Shown: positions 23,395-33,213 of the stretch, piece by piece
Layout of the letters: each line of letters starts with the position of its first letter
How positions within the stretch are numbered: position 1 is the first letter of the stretch
Assembly: GCA_007026445.1 (NCBI GenBank)
Contig: VDMD01000047.1
Coordinates: 124,001 to 188,000 of the forward strand
DNA length: 64,000 bases
From: Schizophyllum amplum
Lineage: Eukaryota; Basidiomycota; Agaricomycetes; Agaricales; Schizophyllaceae
Reading direction: 5' to 3'
Made by a program: the position numbers and the translations under genes
Notes under the pieces: model-generated
Told to the model about the DNA's origin: nothing
Database searches by the model: none
Seen by the model: the letters and a program-made list of their open reading frames with translations, nothing else

Positions 23395-25354
23395 ATGCCC
23401 GGCGTCAGACGTAACACGAACGCGATATGGCCCCCGCCTACCGTCCCTCCCGATGAGACGGAGAGCGACCGTCTGGTGCGCATACAGCAGGAGGAGGAGG
23501 CGAAGCGCACCAGCGAGGCGATCGACCAGCAGCTTCGCACCGAGCGCGAAGCGCGTAAGAAGTCCTCCGTGAAGATCCTCCTTCTTGGTGCGTCCCCTAC
23601 TCCCCACATACAGCCGCTGCTAACATTCGCTCAGGGCAGGCAGAGTCGGGCAAGTCTACAATGCTCAAGAACTTCCAGCTGCACTTTGCGCCCAATGCGT
23701 TCGATGCCGAGGTGCGTTACTTCACATCGTCGTGTACGCGTGTACGCCTTGCCAACAGCCGTTCGCAGAGTGATGCATGGCGCCCGATCATTCACCTGAA
23801 CCTCGTCCGGCATGTCAACTTCGCCGTGGGCATTGTCAGCTCGGACGAATCCCTACGGCCCTCGTCAAGCGGGTCAAAGGAATCAAGTTCAGGGATTGAC
23901 GATGTACGCCGGCTATGCATGAAGCTGAGCCCCCTCAAGCGTGTGGAGGAGAGCTGGACGCGGCACATCAGCGGATCCAACGCACACCACGAAGCCCCGC
24001 CCACTGAGGACGTCACGCCGAACTCGCTCGCCCCGCCCAGGGCGCCCGAGGTCTACGTACGCTCCGGGCAGGGCTGGCGCGGCCTCATGCGCTTTCGGCG
24101 GCAATCCGAGAGCGCACCGCGTCCACCAGAGGTAGTCGAGGACGAGCAGAACCGACACATCCTCGCCGCCTGTGCGTCGGATATCGTCGCGTTCTGGGAG
24201 CATCCCACTGTTCAGCGTATCATCGACGAGCGGCGATTAGCCCTCCGGGAGCAGCCCGGATTGTACGTCCCCACATCAATCGCGCCTACAAATGTGCTTA
24301 CTGAGGACGCCACCGCGTTTCAGCTTTCTCGACGATGTGGCTCGGATAGCGGCAGCAGGCTACAAGCCGACGCCTGGTGCGTGCCTCGGAATGAGCGTTC
24401 CGATGCAGCTCACCTTTGTTTCAGACGACATTGTACGCGCACGAGTACACACTGTGGGGCCAGAGGAGCACCACATAGTCCTGGAGACTGGTGCGCAATT
24501 TACCAGCTTGCCCCGCTTCCAAATCGTCTAACAGAAACCCAGCTTTCGAGAACGGTAAGATTTGGACGATATACGACGTCGGCGGCAGCAGAAGTCAAAG
24601 AGGTGCGTGGTGGTTCTTCGGACCAGCAAGCCCATTGGTTTACATCTTTCAGCTGTCTGGGCGCAGTACTTTGACGATGGTAAGCTTGCAAAGCGCGAAG
24701 ACGTACACGATCTGACAGTGTCGCAGTGCACGTTGTGACCTTCATGGCCCCGATATCCGCTTTCGACCAGTTTCTGGTCGAGGATAGCAGTGTCAATCGC
24801 CTGGTAAGCTGCCGATCTGACTGAACGGACTATGTTCGCTAACTACCTTACAGGCCGACACCCTCGAACTCTGGCGCCAGCTTTGTAGCAATCGGCTGCT
24901 TGAGAATGTCGAGTTCATCTTGTTCCTCAATAAACTCGACATCCTAGAGAGCAAGATCAAGGCTGACGTCAAGTTCGTCGACTTCGTGACCTCGTATAGA
25001 CAGCGGCCGAACGAGGCAAAGCATATCGCCAAGTGTTCGTAACAGAGGCCCCAGGCACGACGCTCTTTACTGATATCTCCGACAGATCTTCTGGAGGTCT
25101 TCAAAGGCCTACACGTGCAACACTCGCCGAAGAAGCGAGTCGTGCACCCGCATCTCATCTGTGCTATCGTGAGTTCTCTGGCTGTTTGATATCTATCGTC
25201 AATTCATCGTTCACAGGACACGCGTGCCACCGCGGCAGTAATAACACAAAGTAAGGCAAACCCCTCTCTCAGTTTCTTCATCGGTCGCTTACTATCCTTT
25301 ACAGTCCAAGAAGTGATTTTGTTGAAGGCGCTCAGCTCCACCAACATAATATAA
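23395..25354 (+). CDS. Divergent G-protein alpha subunit
   Basis: Starts at ATG 23395 and ends at TAA 25352-25354, with about ten exons. The N-terminal helix (ESDRLVRIQQEEEAKRTSEA) precedes the P-loop GQAESGKST. The helical domain holds an insertion of roughly 100 residues rich in Ser/Pro (PSSSGSKESSSGIDD, PPRAPEVYVRSG). Switch I is VRARVHTVG, with the catalytic Arg and the Mg-binding Thr. Switch II is DVGGSRSQR, where the usual catalytic Gln of DVGGQRSER is Ser. NKLD and CAIDTRAT are the guanine-specificity motifs. The C-terminus is LKALSSTNII. No Gly follows Met1, so the usual N-myristoylation is unlikely. At 24535-24537 the frame needs one more A to join ...VLET to NPAFENGKIWTIYDVGG. Basidiomycetes carry several such extra G alpha copies, and nutrient or pheromone roles are possible but unproven here. 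Confidence 0.85.
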
Positions 25355-25848
25355 GGCAGACCGCCGTCTGCGTCCTTGCGCCGGTCGCAGGACACAAGGA
25401 ATATATATCTGCTCTTCAGTCCCAGCCATCGCATACCGCCTCGCTGTATCCACTGTCCCCAGCTTTCCTGCGCTACGACTGCTGTCCACTTTCCTTCAGC
25501 TCGCACGTTCCGTTGTATTGTCAGCTAGTCGAACCGCACCGCTCTTATTCTTTATTTCACTTTATCATTATTTTCTTGCGCTTCGTTCACGAAGTACATA
25601 ACTTACCCGGTACCGGTCATACAACGTACTACTGCCCTCATCGACAATATCATACTGCCAATTGGAAGGAAGACATGGACTGGGAGGCAGATGTTATGAC
25701 TTGGCCATAACGCTCAGAAATTGTGAATGTACTTGTAGGCACTTGTAGGCCCGGCCGAGGCCGAATGGGGAAAGCAAGTAGGCTGGCAGCCTGGCTGCTC
25801 GTGATCGATCCCCGATCGGGTTCCATTGTACTTTCCTCCTGGTTGATC
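25355..25848. other. Intergenic, NCL1 promoter side
   Basis: About 0.5 kb between the G alpha stop and the methyltransferase ATG at 25849. There are no recognisable ORFs. A T-rich and pyrimidine-rich stretch at 25540-25590 fits a fungal promoter. Confidence 0.5.
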
Positions 25849-28800
25849 ATGGGCAAAAACAAGGTTAGATCACCAATCTCCTCGTCTAATGCTGGAGATA
25901 CTCAGCAAGCTCTGCTCCCCAGAAGTTTCAGAAGAATAACAAGCGCAACAATGAGCGTACGGAGCGAACGGATTCTTGGGACATCAACGGTGGCTCGCCG
26001 CTGGACATGAACAACCAGAACATGTTCAAGTACTACAAGGCGCAGAAGCTTTTCGGAGAGGATCTTGACGCCGAATGGGATAGTCTCGTTGAAGCGTTCC
26101 GAAAACCGTTGCCCACTACGTTCCGGGTGACAGGGAATCGGTCGTGCGTGCTCTTCACCTGTGTATCCAAGTCTATTAACGCATGTTCCCTCCGTCATGT
26201 CACAGAACAGCGCTTACTTTGAACAATACTATTGTTGAGAATTATGTTCCGCACCTTCAGAACGTCGTTTTCGAAGACAAGGAGATTCCACCGCCGGAGC
26301 AGATTCCATGGTACGAGCTTTACTGATCCCTTGCGAGCCATTCCCCACTGATTCATGATCTTCCACAGGTTCCCTGAGGGTTTGGCCTGGCAAGTCAACG
26401 TACCCAAGAAGGTCTTGCGCAAACAAGAGGAGTTCCGCAAGTTCCACGCCTTCCTGGTCGGCGAGACGGAAGTTGTACGATGTTCTGCCTCTGCTTTCGG
26501 GGTCTAGCCTCACGCAATGCAGGGCAACATCTCCCGGCAAGAAGCAGTTTCTATGCTTCCCCCGCTGTTCCTAGACGTGAAGCCGTGGCATCGAGTGCGT
26601 CCCAGCCCCCAGATCTCATGCGCGTACTCACTGTTTAACTTCAGGTGATAGACCTGTGTGCAGCACCAGGCTCAAAGGTACGCCTTTTGCACTACGAAGA
26701 TACCAAACTTATCATCACTTCAGACCGCCCAACTGCTAGAAATGCTCCACTCTGCTCCCGATCCGACCGCTGAGGACGACTTGCTTCCCCTGCCGTCAGG
26801 CTTGTTACTCGCCAACGACTCCGACGCCAAACGTACGCACCTGCTCATCCACCAGAGCGCCCGCCTCCCTAGCCCAGCCCTCATGGTTACGAACCTCGAC
26901 GCGAGCCGGTACCCCGGCATCCGCGTGCCCGCCTGGACGCTTTTGAAGGGCGAACAAGAAGGGCAGAAGGATGAACGCCTCCGCATGCTCACATTTGACC
27001 GGATCCTCGGTGATGTGCCCTGCAGTGGAGACGGGACGCTTCGTAAGAACTTGGGCATCTGGAAGACATGGACGGTTGCGGATGGGAACGGGTTGCACAG
27101 GTACGTGCTGCTTCGGTCGAGAATGGGACAAAGGCTTACGACCATCCGCAGCCTCCAGCTGCGCATACTCGCTCGCGCTATGCAGATGCTCTCCCCCGAG
27201 TCCGGCTCTCGCATCGTTTATTCGACATGCTCGCTCAATCCGATGGAGAACGAGGCCGTCATCGCGGAGGCGTTGGCCGCTAATCGAGGTGTGTATATCC
27301 ACTACATAGTATATTATCCGCCACTCACCTCGTTAGACTTTGAGCTCGTGGATGCCTCCAGTCACCTACCCGCTCTCAAACGCAGGCCTGGCCTCACTAC
27401 CTGGATATGCGGGGAGAATATCCCTACGGGTCAGGGGAAAGGTGTGAGGGAGCTCAGGCTCTTCAAGACTTGGGAAGAGTACAAGGCCCATGTCGGACCC
27501 GGGCAAAACGACCCCGCTGCCGAATCCCTGGCGCCGGCTGGTGAAGCCCCAGCACCCGTTATCGGGCTTGCTACGACCGAGGGTGCATCAGACACTCCTT
27601 TGGCTGAGTCCGAGACGCCGAGCATCACCGCTGTGAAGCCCCCACGATTCAAGCAAACCCTCACACCCGGCCATTTCCCACCTACCGAGAACTTTCACCT
27701 CGAGCGCTGCATGCGGATCTACCCACACCTCCAGGACACTGGCGGCTTCTTTGTCGCCGTGCTCGAGCGGAAAGCCGGGGCGGCTGCCGGCATACCGGAG
27801 ACAGACTTTGACATGGAGGATATGGCAGAAGATGCAGTCGAAGAAGCTCAGGCCGGGGATCAATCGACGCTTATATCTACGGCACAGGCAAGCGAGATGA
27901 CAGGTGCGAAGCGCCCGGCATCAACAGAGCCAGATGACGAGGCGAAGGGTGCTAAACGTCTGAAAGTCGATGATGCCGCCCCTGCTACAACCACTGACAG
28001 TAAACCCGCGTCCTCCACCGCACGCCCATTGAAGAAGCAGAAAACGCTCAAGGACGACCCGACGTACAAGGAGAGTCCGTACACCTTCCTCCGCGAGGAT
28101 GATCCGACGCTTTCTGCCTGCTTGTTCGTATCAAGTCGATTATTGCTACGACAACACCCCTACTAACCGTATCATTGCAGGGCAAATCTCAAGCTTCTTC
28201 CTACCTTCCCGCGGGGCAACGTGCTCATCCGCGCCCCACTTCCGCCACCCGACCTGGAGGCATCAGACAAGCCCACTATCCGGACTATGTACCTTGCCAA
28301 TGACCTCGCGCGCGAGGTTATTCTGCACAACGATCACCGTCGTTTGCGTTTAATGAATGGTGGCACAAAGGTCTTCGAGCGGCAAGGCGGAAACTATGTC
28401 TCCAAGGACGGTACGCATCATGTCCACACCCTTCTTGGCTGCTTTTATCATGGTCTGATCACTTAAGCGCCCCTTCAGATATTCAATTCCGCATCCTCGG
28501 CGAGGGTCTTCCCGTCGTAATCTCCTACGTTGACCCTACGATAATCATGCAGGGCAATCTGGCGGTACTGAAGTCGCTGCTGCTGTCATATTTCCCCCGG
28601 TGCGATCAGTTCCAGGACGCGTTCAGGAAAGCAATCGAGTCACGAAGTAAGTCGTGCACTTATATATACCTTATGCCTGATCTGACGTCTTCAAGCTACC
28701 GGCAGCCATGTCATGCGGATACCGCCTGAAGAGTGGGAAGGAATCAAGTACGTTGTGATTTACCTATCTATTCACGGTCTGACACGAAGTGATAGCCTAA

Positions 28801-29085
28801 CTCATGAGCTCATACTGCCCCTTTGGAAATCAGAGGTGTCCGTGTCACTTATGGTCGACAAAAAGGCCAAGTCGTGCGTAGTGGCCGCTTCCCGCTTCTC
28901 GCTGAGTGTGACTGACCTATCAATGCAGGGCGATGAGCCTTCGCTTGTTCCACGCGGACATCACACCAGCGAAGAAGGATCCCAAGGCGAAGCAAGATGT
29001 CGCGCAGAGCACGGACAAGTCTCAAGTCCAGGAGGAAGACTCTTCCATGCTTGTGGCAGAACCTGAGCAAGGCGCAGCTCAATAA
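25849..29085 (+). CDS. NCL1: tRNA (cytosine-5) methyltransferase Ncl1/Trm4 (NSUN2 type)
   Basis: Starts at ATG 25849 (MGKNK, split by an intron) and ends at TAA 29083-29085, with about 14 exons. The N-terminus has MFKYYKAQKLFGEDLDAEWD, then PWFPEGLAWQVNVPKK. The SAM-binding motif is VIDLCAAPGSKTAQLLE. The two catalytic cysteines are in DVPCSGDGTLRKN (motif IV) and YSTCSLNPMENEAV (motif VI). These are the RCMT landmarks: Cys of motif VI attacks C6 of the cytosine and Cys of motif IV releases the enzyme. A C-terminal PUA-like part (TMYLANDLAREVI ... RILGEGLPVVISYVDPT) and an acidic/basic tail follow. The family methylates several cytosines in tRNA, including the variable-arm junction, mainly in the nucleus. 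All motifs are intact. The gene is followed after about 310 bp by the Harbinger element. Confidence 0.9.
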
Positions 29086-29400
29086 AATGGTGGGCCTCGT
29101 GCGACTTGCTCCCTACCGCATGTTGCGTTCGTGCATATGTAGACCTCAAAGTCTTCAGTACTTCAGTCACCATGTAAATACGCGCACCCGCTCCTGCGGG
29201 CCCCATACAATCACTTATTAACCGCTATTCGGATATACTTGTACGGTACGAGATATGTGTGTAGACCTGTTGTACGAACCCGAATGCGGACGACAAAGAC
29301 TCTGTGTATGTGTAGTATGATGCAGCAGAGAAAAAAGGAGAAAAGCATCAACATGAAAGATGAACAAAAAGTACTTTTGATCAGCACGAGCACTACGTAA

Positions 29401-29630
29401 GAGCCTGTACAGCACGCGTGAAATCAAAGTGCGAAACGCATGCAGAACGAGTGCCTTGCGAAATCCGCGGCGACTTGCCGATGCGATCAGCCGGCGGCGG
29501 GCGCGACCGCGTGGCCTCCCCGGGCCCGGGGAGGCCACGTGCCCGCGTCATCGGGGCTCGTCACGCCGCCCCCCCGCCTCCCGCGCGCCGTCGACGCGCC
29601 GTCAACGCACCGCTCATTGCGCGCTGCGCG
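29401..29630 (+). repeat. Left 230-bp terminal inverted repeat of the Harbinger element
   Basis: Begins GAGCCTGTACAGCACGCGTG and becomes very GC-rich. It contains a perfect 30-bp palindrome at 29510-29539. The same sequence in reverse complement forms the right end. Short ORFs reported here and at the right end are mirror copies of the repeat and are not genes. Confidence 0.95.
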
Positions 29631-29811
29631 TCTTTCTGCTCGTCATCACAGTAGAAGAGAATAGATATTGCTTTCAGTAAAATCTGCGCGTAGAATGTGC
29701 ACGAAGAGCGGATTACAACTCTGCGCGTACCGTGGGAAGTCACTGATCGGCGCCTTTGTTCTTCTTGCCTGGCACCGTCCGCGCGTTTCCCGCCCCACGC
29801 GCACCTCTGCA

Positions 29812-31158
29812 ATGGCGAACAAGTCAAAGATCAAGAAGGACAAACGAAAGGCAGAGCGCGCTGGCGATCCTGGCGAGAAAAATGCGCACTGGACTCAGAA
29901 GGAGGAGCAGGAAGCCCTGCAGTATTACGTCGATCACAAAAGCGAGGCGGGCGCGAACGGCAACTTTCAAGGCGTCGTCCACAGAGGTGCCGCACAGGCG
30001 ATTGCTCATCTGCGTGTCCGTGGTGCAGTGAAGGAGGAAAAGCACATGAGGGGCAAGTATCGCGAGGTGCGTGCTTCGATTCACATTGATTGCTTCGCAG
30101 CTGATGTCTCCCACAGTGGCGGGTTAACCGCACTGTCGTTCACGCGATGAAGCAGAAGTCGGGATGGACGTACACGGAGGAGGGTGGCGCGGGTATCACA
30201 GCGGAGAACACGATGGCCGAGGGGAAGTGGAAGGAGTGGATCAACACGCTCGACGCTACTCACAAGACCGCCGCAAACAAGTTCAAGACGAAGGGGTGGC
30301 CGTTGTATCATCTGATGGATCAGTTGTACGTCGAGCGCGCCAAGGGGAACCGTGCCTACTACGCAAACTTGAAGAAACATGCCAAGGGGACCGTCTCGAG
30401 CTCGTCAAGCGACTCGTCGGGAGGCTCAGATGATTCTGATAGCGACTCTTCGGGATCGGAGGTGGAGGTTGTCAACCCACAGGTGTGTTCTCTATGCTTG
30501 AGCTATACATGTGCTCATTCTTGTTGGGATTCAGGCCGGTGCCAGCTCGCAAGAACTCCCCGCCGATCAGCCCCATCCCAGTTCCCAGCTCCCTGACACT
30601 GTATCCCCGTCGCGTCCATCCACCCCCCCACCTACTGCTCAGACAGGTCATCCCTCTGCTCCTGCTACACCCTCGTCCGCTCGGGTTGGCGACAAGCGAG
30701 CTCCGACTTCACCGACAGTACAAAAGCGCACTGGGAAGAAGAGATCGAAGACGGATCTGAACACCACGACTCCTGCATCTCATCGCAACTCCCAGGAGGT
30801 CAGCTTTGGCTCAACGAGCAGTGGCAAGTTTACCGGTCCTGCAGCGTTGATGGCGATCTCGCGTTCGCTCGACAATCATGGGCTGAACGTGAAGGCTGGG
30901 CTGGAGGGGCGTTCTCGTGGCGTTGACGCTACACCAAAGCGTCTCCGTGATGCTGTCACTCGTGCCCAGCTTCTCGAGCATGACTGGCTATCTACTGACG
31001 AGATGCTGAACCTCCTCGATGTGTTCGAGAACATACGCAGTGCTGATGCTTATTTGGCGCTTGACGAAGCCAATGTAGAGTTGCGCAAGGCCTGGGTGCG
31101 AAAGCGCCTGCAGATGCAGCCTCCGCCACCAGTGCAGGAGGAGGATGTATTTATGTAG
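29812..31158 (+). CDS. Harbinger accessory protein with Myb/SANT-like DNA-binding domain
   Basis: Starts at ATG 29812. Exons are 29812-30066, 30117-30482 and 30535-31158, with introns of 50 and 52 bp, giving 414 aa. The N-terminus is basic (MANKSKIKKDKRKAE). The Myb/SANT-like domain (about residues 25-150) contains HWTQKEEQEALQYYVDHKSE, then EEKHMRGKYREWRVNRTVV, SGWTYTEEGGAGIT and TKGWPLYHLMDQLY, the pattern found in fungal Harbinger partner proteins. A Ser/Asp-rich linker and a long Ser/Thr/Pro region follow, then a helical C-terminus (LLEHDWLSTDEMLNLLDVF). In this superfamily the Myb-like protein binds the element ends and brings the nuclease into the nucleus. The frame is intact and convergent with the transposase gene, leaving 8 bp between stops. 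Confidence 0.88.
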
Positions 31159-31166
31159 CAGGTATA

Positions 31167-32525
31167 TTACCCTTCAAGATACTGTGGATTTTCCGCTAGG
31201 AAAGTCTGGTAATCATCCCACATAGCCTGTGCAATCTCATCCCTCTTCCTCTTCACCCGCCTCCTTTCGGCACGTCCAGGTACGGATACTGCGAGCTCAC
31301 CAAATTGTTCAGGGCTGAGGGGTTGGCGGTCGAGATAGGCTGTGGATGAGGCTACGATCTGTTCCGTCACTTCCTCCATCTCCGTGAAGTCGTAGCGAAG
31401 GATGAAGTTATGCAGTGCAGCCAATGCAGCCGGAAGCATGGCCTGGAACTTCATGTTGATCTCGGGTGGTGCAGTCATGATCCTCCAGCGGCGTTTGACA
31501 ACCCCAAAGATGCGCTCGACAACATTGCGCGCCTGCGCATGTCGGAGATTAAAGAGCTCCTCCTTTGTCACTGGCCTGCAGGCCATTGTTAGAACTACGA
31601 AAGGATATTGCAGAGAGATTATCAACGCACCTGACATCTGCACGACCCCATTCTGCAAGGTGATAGCGGCAGCCAGTGTATGGTGTGATTAAAAAATCAC
31701 AGAATCCAAATCCTGCATCGGCGAGGTAGTACTTCCCATGTGGCACGCGTAAGTCGTTGAATCGAGCATTGGTGTAGAGCGTGGTGTCACAGGCAGAGCC
31801 TTCCCATCCTCCGAGCATATACTGGAAGCGCATATCGAAAGATGTGCAGGCCAGGCAGTTCTGTGTGACACCACCCTTCCGATTCCGTGCTGCATCGAGT
31901 TCTTCCGAGGGGGGATTACAGTTGATCTGAGTACCGTCCATTGCACCGATGACATCTGCAAAGTAGGGCCAGAGCTTCCCAGGCTTGCTTGTGATGTAGT
32001 CGGCCACCGGATCCTCCGCTGTGGGCAATATAACATATGCAGAGTAGAACGGGTCCGATGCGAGTGCAACGAGGACTTTCTTGAAGTATCTGAGCTGTTG
32101 ATCAGCCACCATGCATGTTTTCAGCACAGAACTCACTTGGAAATTGTTGTAGTTGAGTGCTGGAACCTCTCTCCAACGTGGCGCAGACTGAGCCCTGTCA
32201 CACAAGTATACAGGAAGATTGCGGCCTGCTCTTCGAGAGAGACATGCTCCTGCATATCCTCCAGTCCTAGCGCACGCAGTTGTTCCACAAATATGAGGAA
32301 GACGTGAAGATGCATGCCCAGCTCGGTATGGATGCGATCCGGGTGACCGCTTTTCAGCTCGTTGACCCACTCCTGCCCAGTCAATTTTGAGGTGTGGTAT
32401 GGCTGCTTCCAATAATGCGGTGACATGTACAGAAAGACGACAGCCACAACAACCTGAGCAACAGAAGCAGCAGCAGCAGCAGCAAATCGTCGGGCCCGTT
32501 CCGGGAGGGACTGCTCATTGTCCAT
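31167..32525 (-). CDS. PIF/Harbinger transposase (DDE superfamily nuclease)
   Basis: Starts at ATG 32525. Exons are 32525-32137, 32089-31631 and 31575-31167, with introns of 47 and 55 bp, giving 418 aa. After a helical N-terminal part (LEDMQEHVSLEEQAAIFLYT, then GLSLRHVGERFQHSTTTISK, a helix-turn-helix-like segment) comes the DDE_Tnp_4 core. The first Asp is in FADVIGAMDGTQINC, the second in YYLADAGFG, and the Glu in ARNVVERIFGVVKRRWRIM. The accessory block GWEGSACDTTLYTNAR is also typical. The C-terminus is basic (RRRVKRKRDE), likely a nuclear localisation signal. The enzyme would cut and join the element ends, working with the Myb-like partner encoded opposite. No stop or frameshift was found, so the gene looks functional. 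Confidence 0.92.
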
Positions 32526-32688
32526 GGCGAGAGGGACAGCGGCGCAAGATCAGCGTGAGCGGCAACGCAACGCAACGCGTCGATCGAATCGTGCACGTGT
32601 TTGACAATGACCAAAGCAAGCCACCTCCTGTGCTAATATTCGAACATATATACTGTAAGCTTAGAGTCTGTTGTTTGGTGCCAGGATG

Positions 32689-32918
32689 CGCGCAGCGCGC
32701 AATGAGCGGTGCGTTGACGGCGCGTCGACGGCGCGCGGGAGGCGGGGGGGCGGCGTGACGAGCCCCGATGACGCGGGCACGTGGCCTCCCCGGGCCCGGG
32801 GAGGCCACGCGGTCGCGCCCGCCGCCGGCTGATCGCATCGGCAAGTCGCCGCGGATTTCGCAAGGCACTCGTTCTGCATGCGTTTCGCACTTTGATTTCA
32901 CGCGTGCTGTACAGGCTC
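32689..32918 (-). repeat. Right 230-bp terminal inverted repeat of the Harbinger element
   Basis: Reverse complement of 29401-29630 with no difference seen by eye. It ends GCTGTACAGGCTC before the TAA duplication and carries the second copy of the 30-bp palindrome at 32780-32809. Confidence 0.95.
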
Positions 32919-33213
32919 TAAGGAAGAAAGGGATGAAAAGTCAGCTATGAAGAAGTACAGGAAAGCAGAGGAGATACATGGTCGATCGTCGTCAGGAGGT
33001 GATTGTGATAGGCAAGTAATGGGGTTGTAGCTGTGGTCGTGGAAAGGACATGCGGAGCACAAAGTCGCCCGAAGGACGTTGCTCAAGTAAAAAGGTTCAA
33101 GAAAGTGGGTTACTTGTATCGCAGTCGTGAAGCATAACGGGTGTGACAGTGTATAGGTGCACAGTGGCGTGGTGCGCGTTACCGAATAGAATAAGCGGAG
33201 GACGGGGTGTGCA

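Larger units (their letters stand above)
29401..32918. mobile_element. Complete PIF/Harbinger DNA transposon
   Basis: This is a 3518-bp unit with 230-bp terminal inverted repeats (29401-29630 and 32689-32918) that appear identical by eye. It is flanked on both sides by TAA (29398-29400 and 32919-32921), the 3-bp TWA-type target duplication of PIF/Harbinger. It holds exactly the two genes expected of an autonomous element, convergent to each other: a Myb/SANT-like DNA-binding protein (+) and a DDE nuclease (-). Both have intact spliced frames (exon sums of 1245 and 1257 nt, each divisible by three). It lies between the 3' ends of two host genes, NCL1 (+) and the LARP gene (-), where it breaks neither. 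Identity of the long repeats and intact frames point to a recent insertion. Confidence 0.93.

Noticed and set aside
23130..23609. 159-codon minus-strand ORF upstream of and over the G alpha start
   Set aside because: It overlaps the G alpha first exon antisense and has no motif.
29418..29680. Identical Arg/Pro-rich ORFs at both ends of the Harbinger element
   Set aside because: They are mirror translations of the GC-rich 230-bp terminal repeats (also 32633-32901), not genes.
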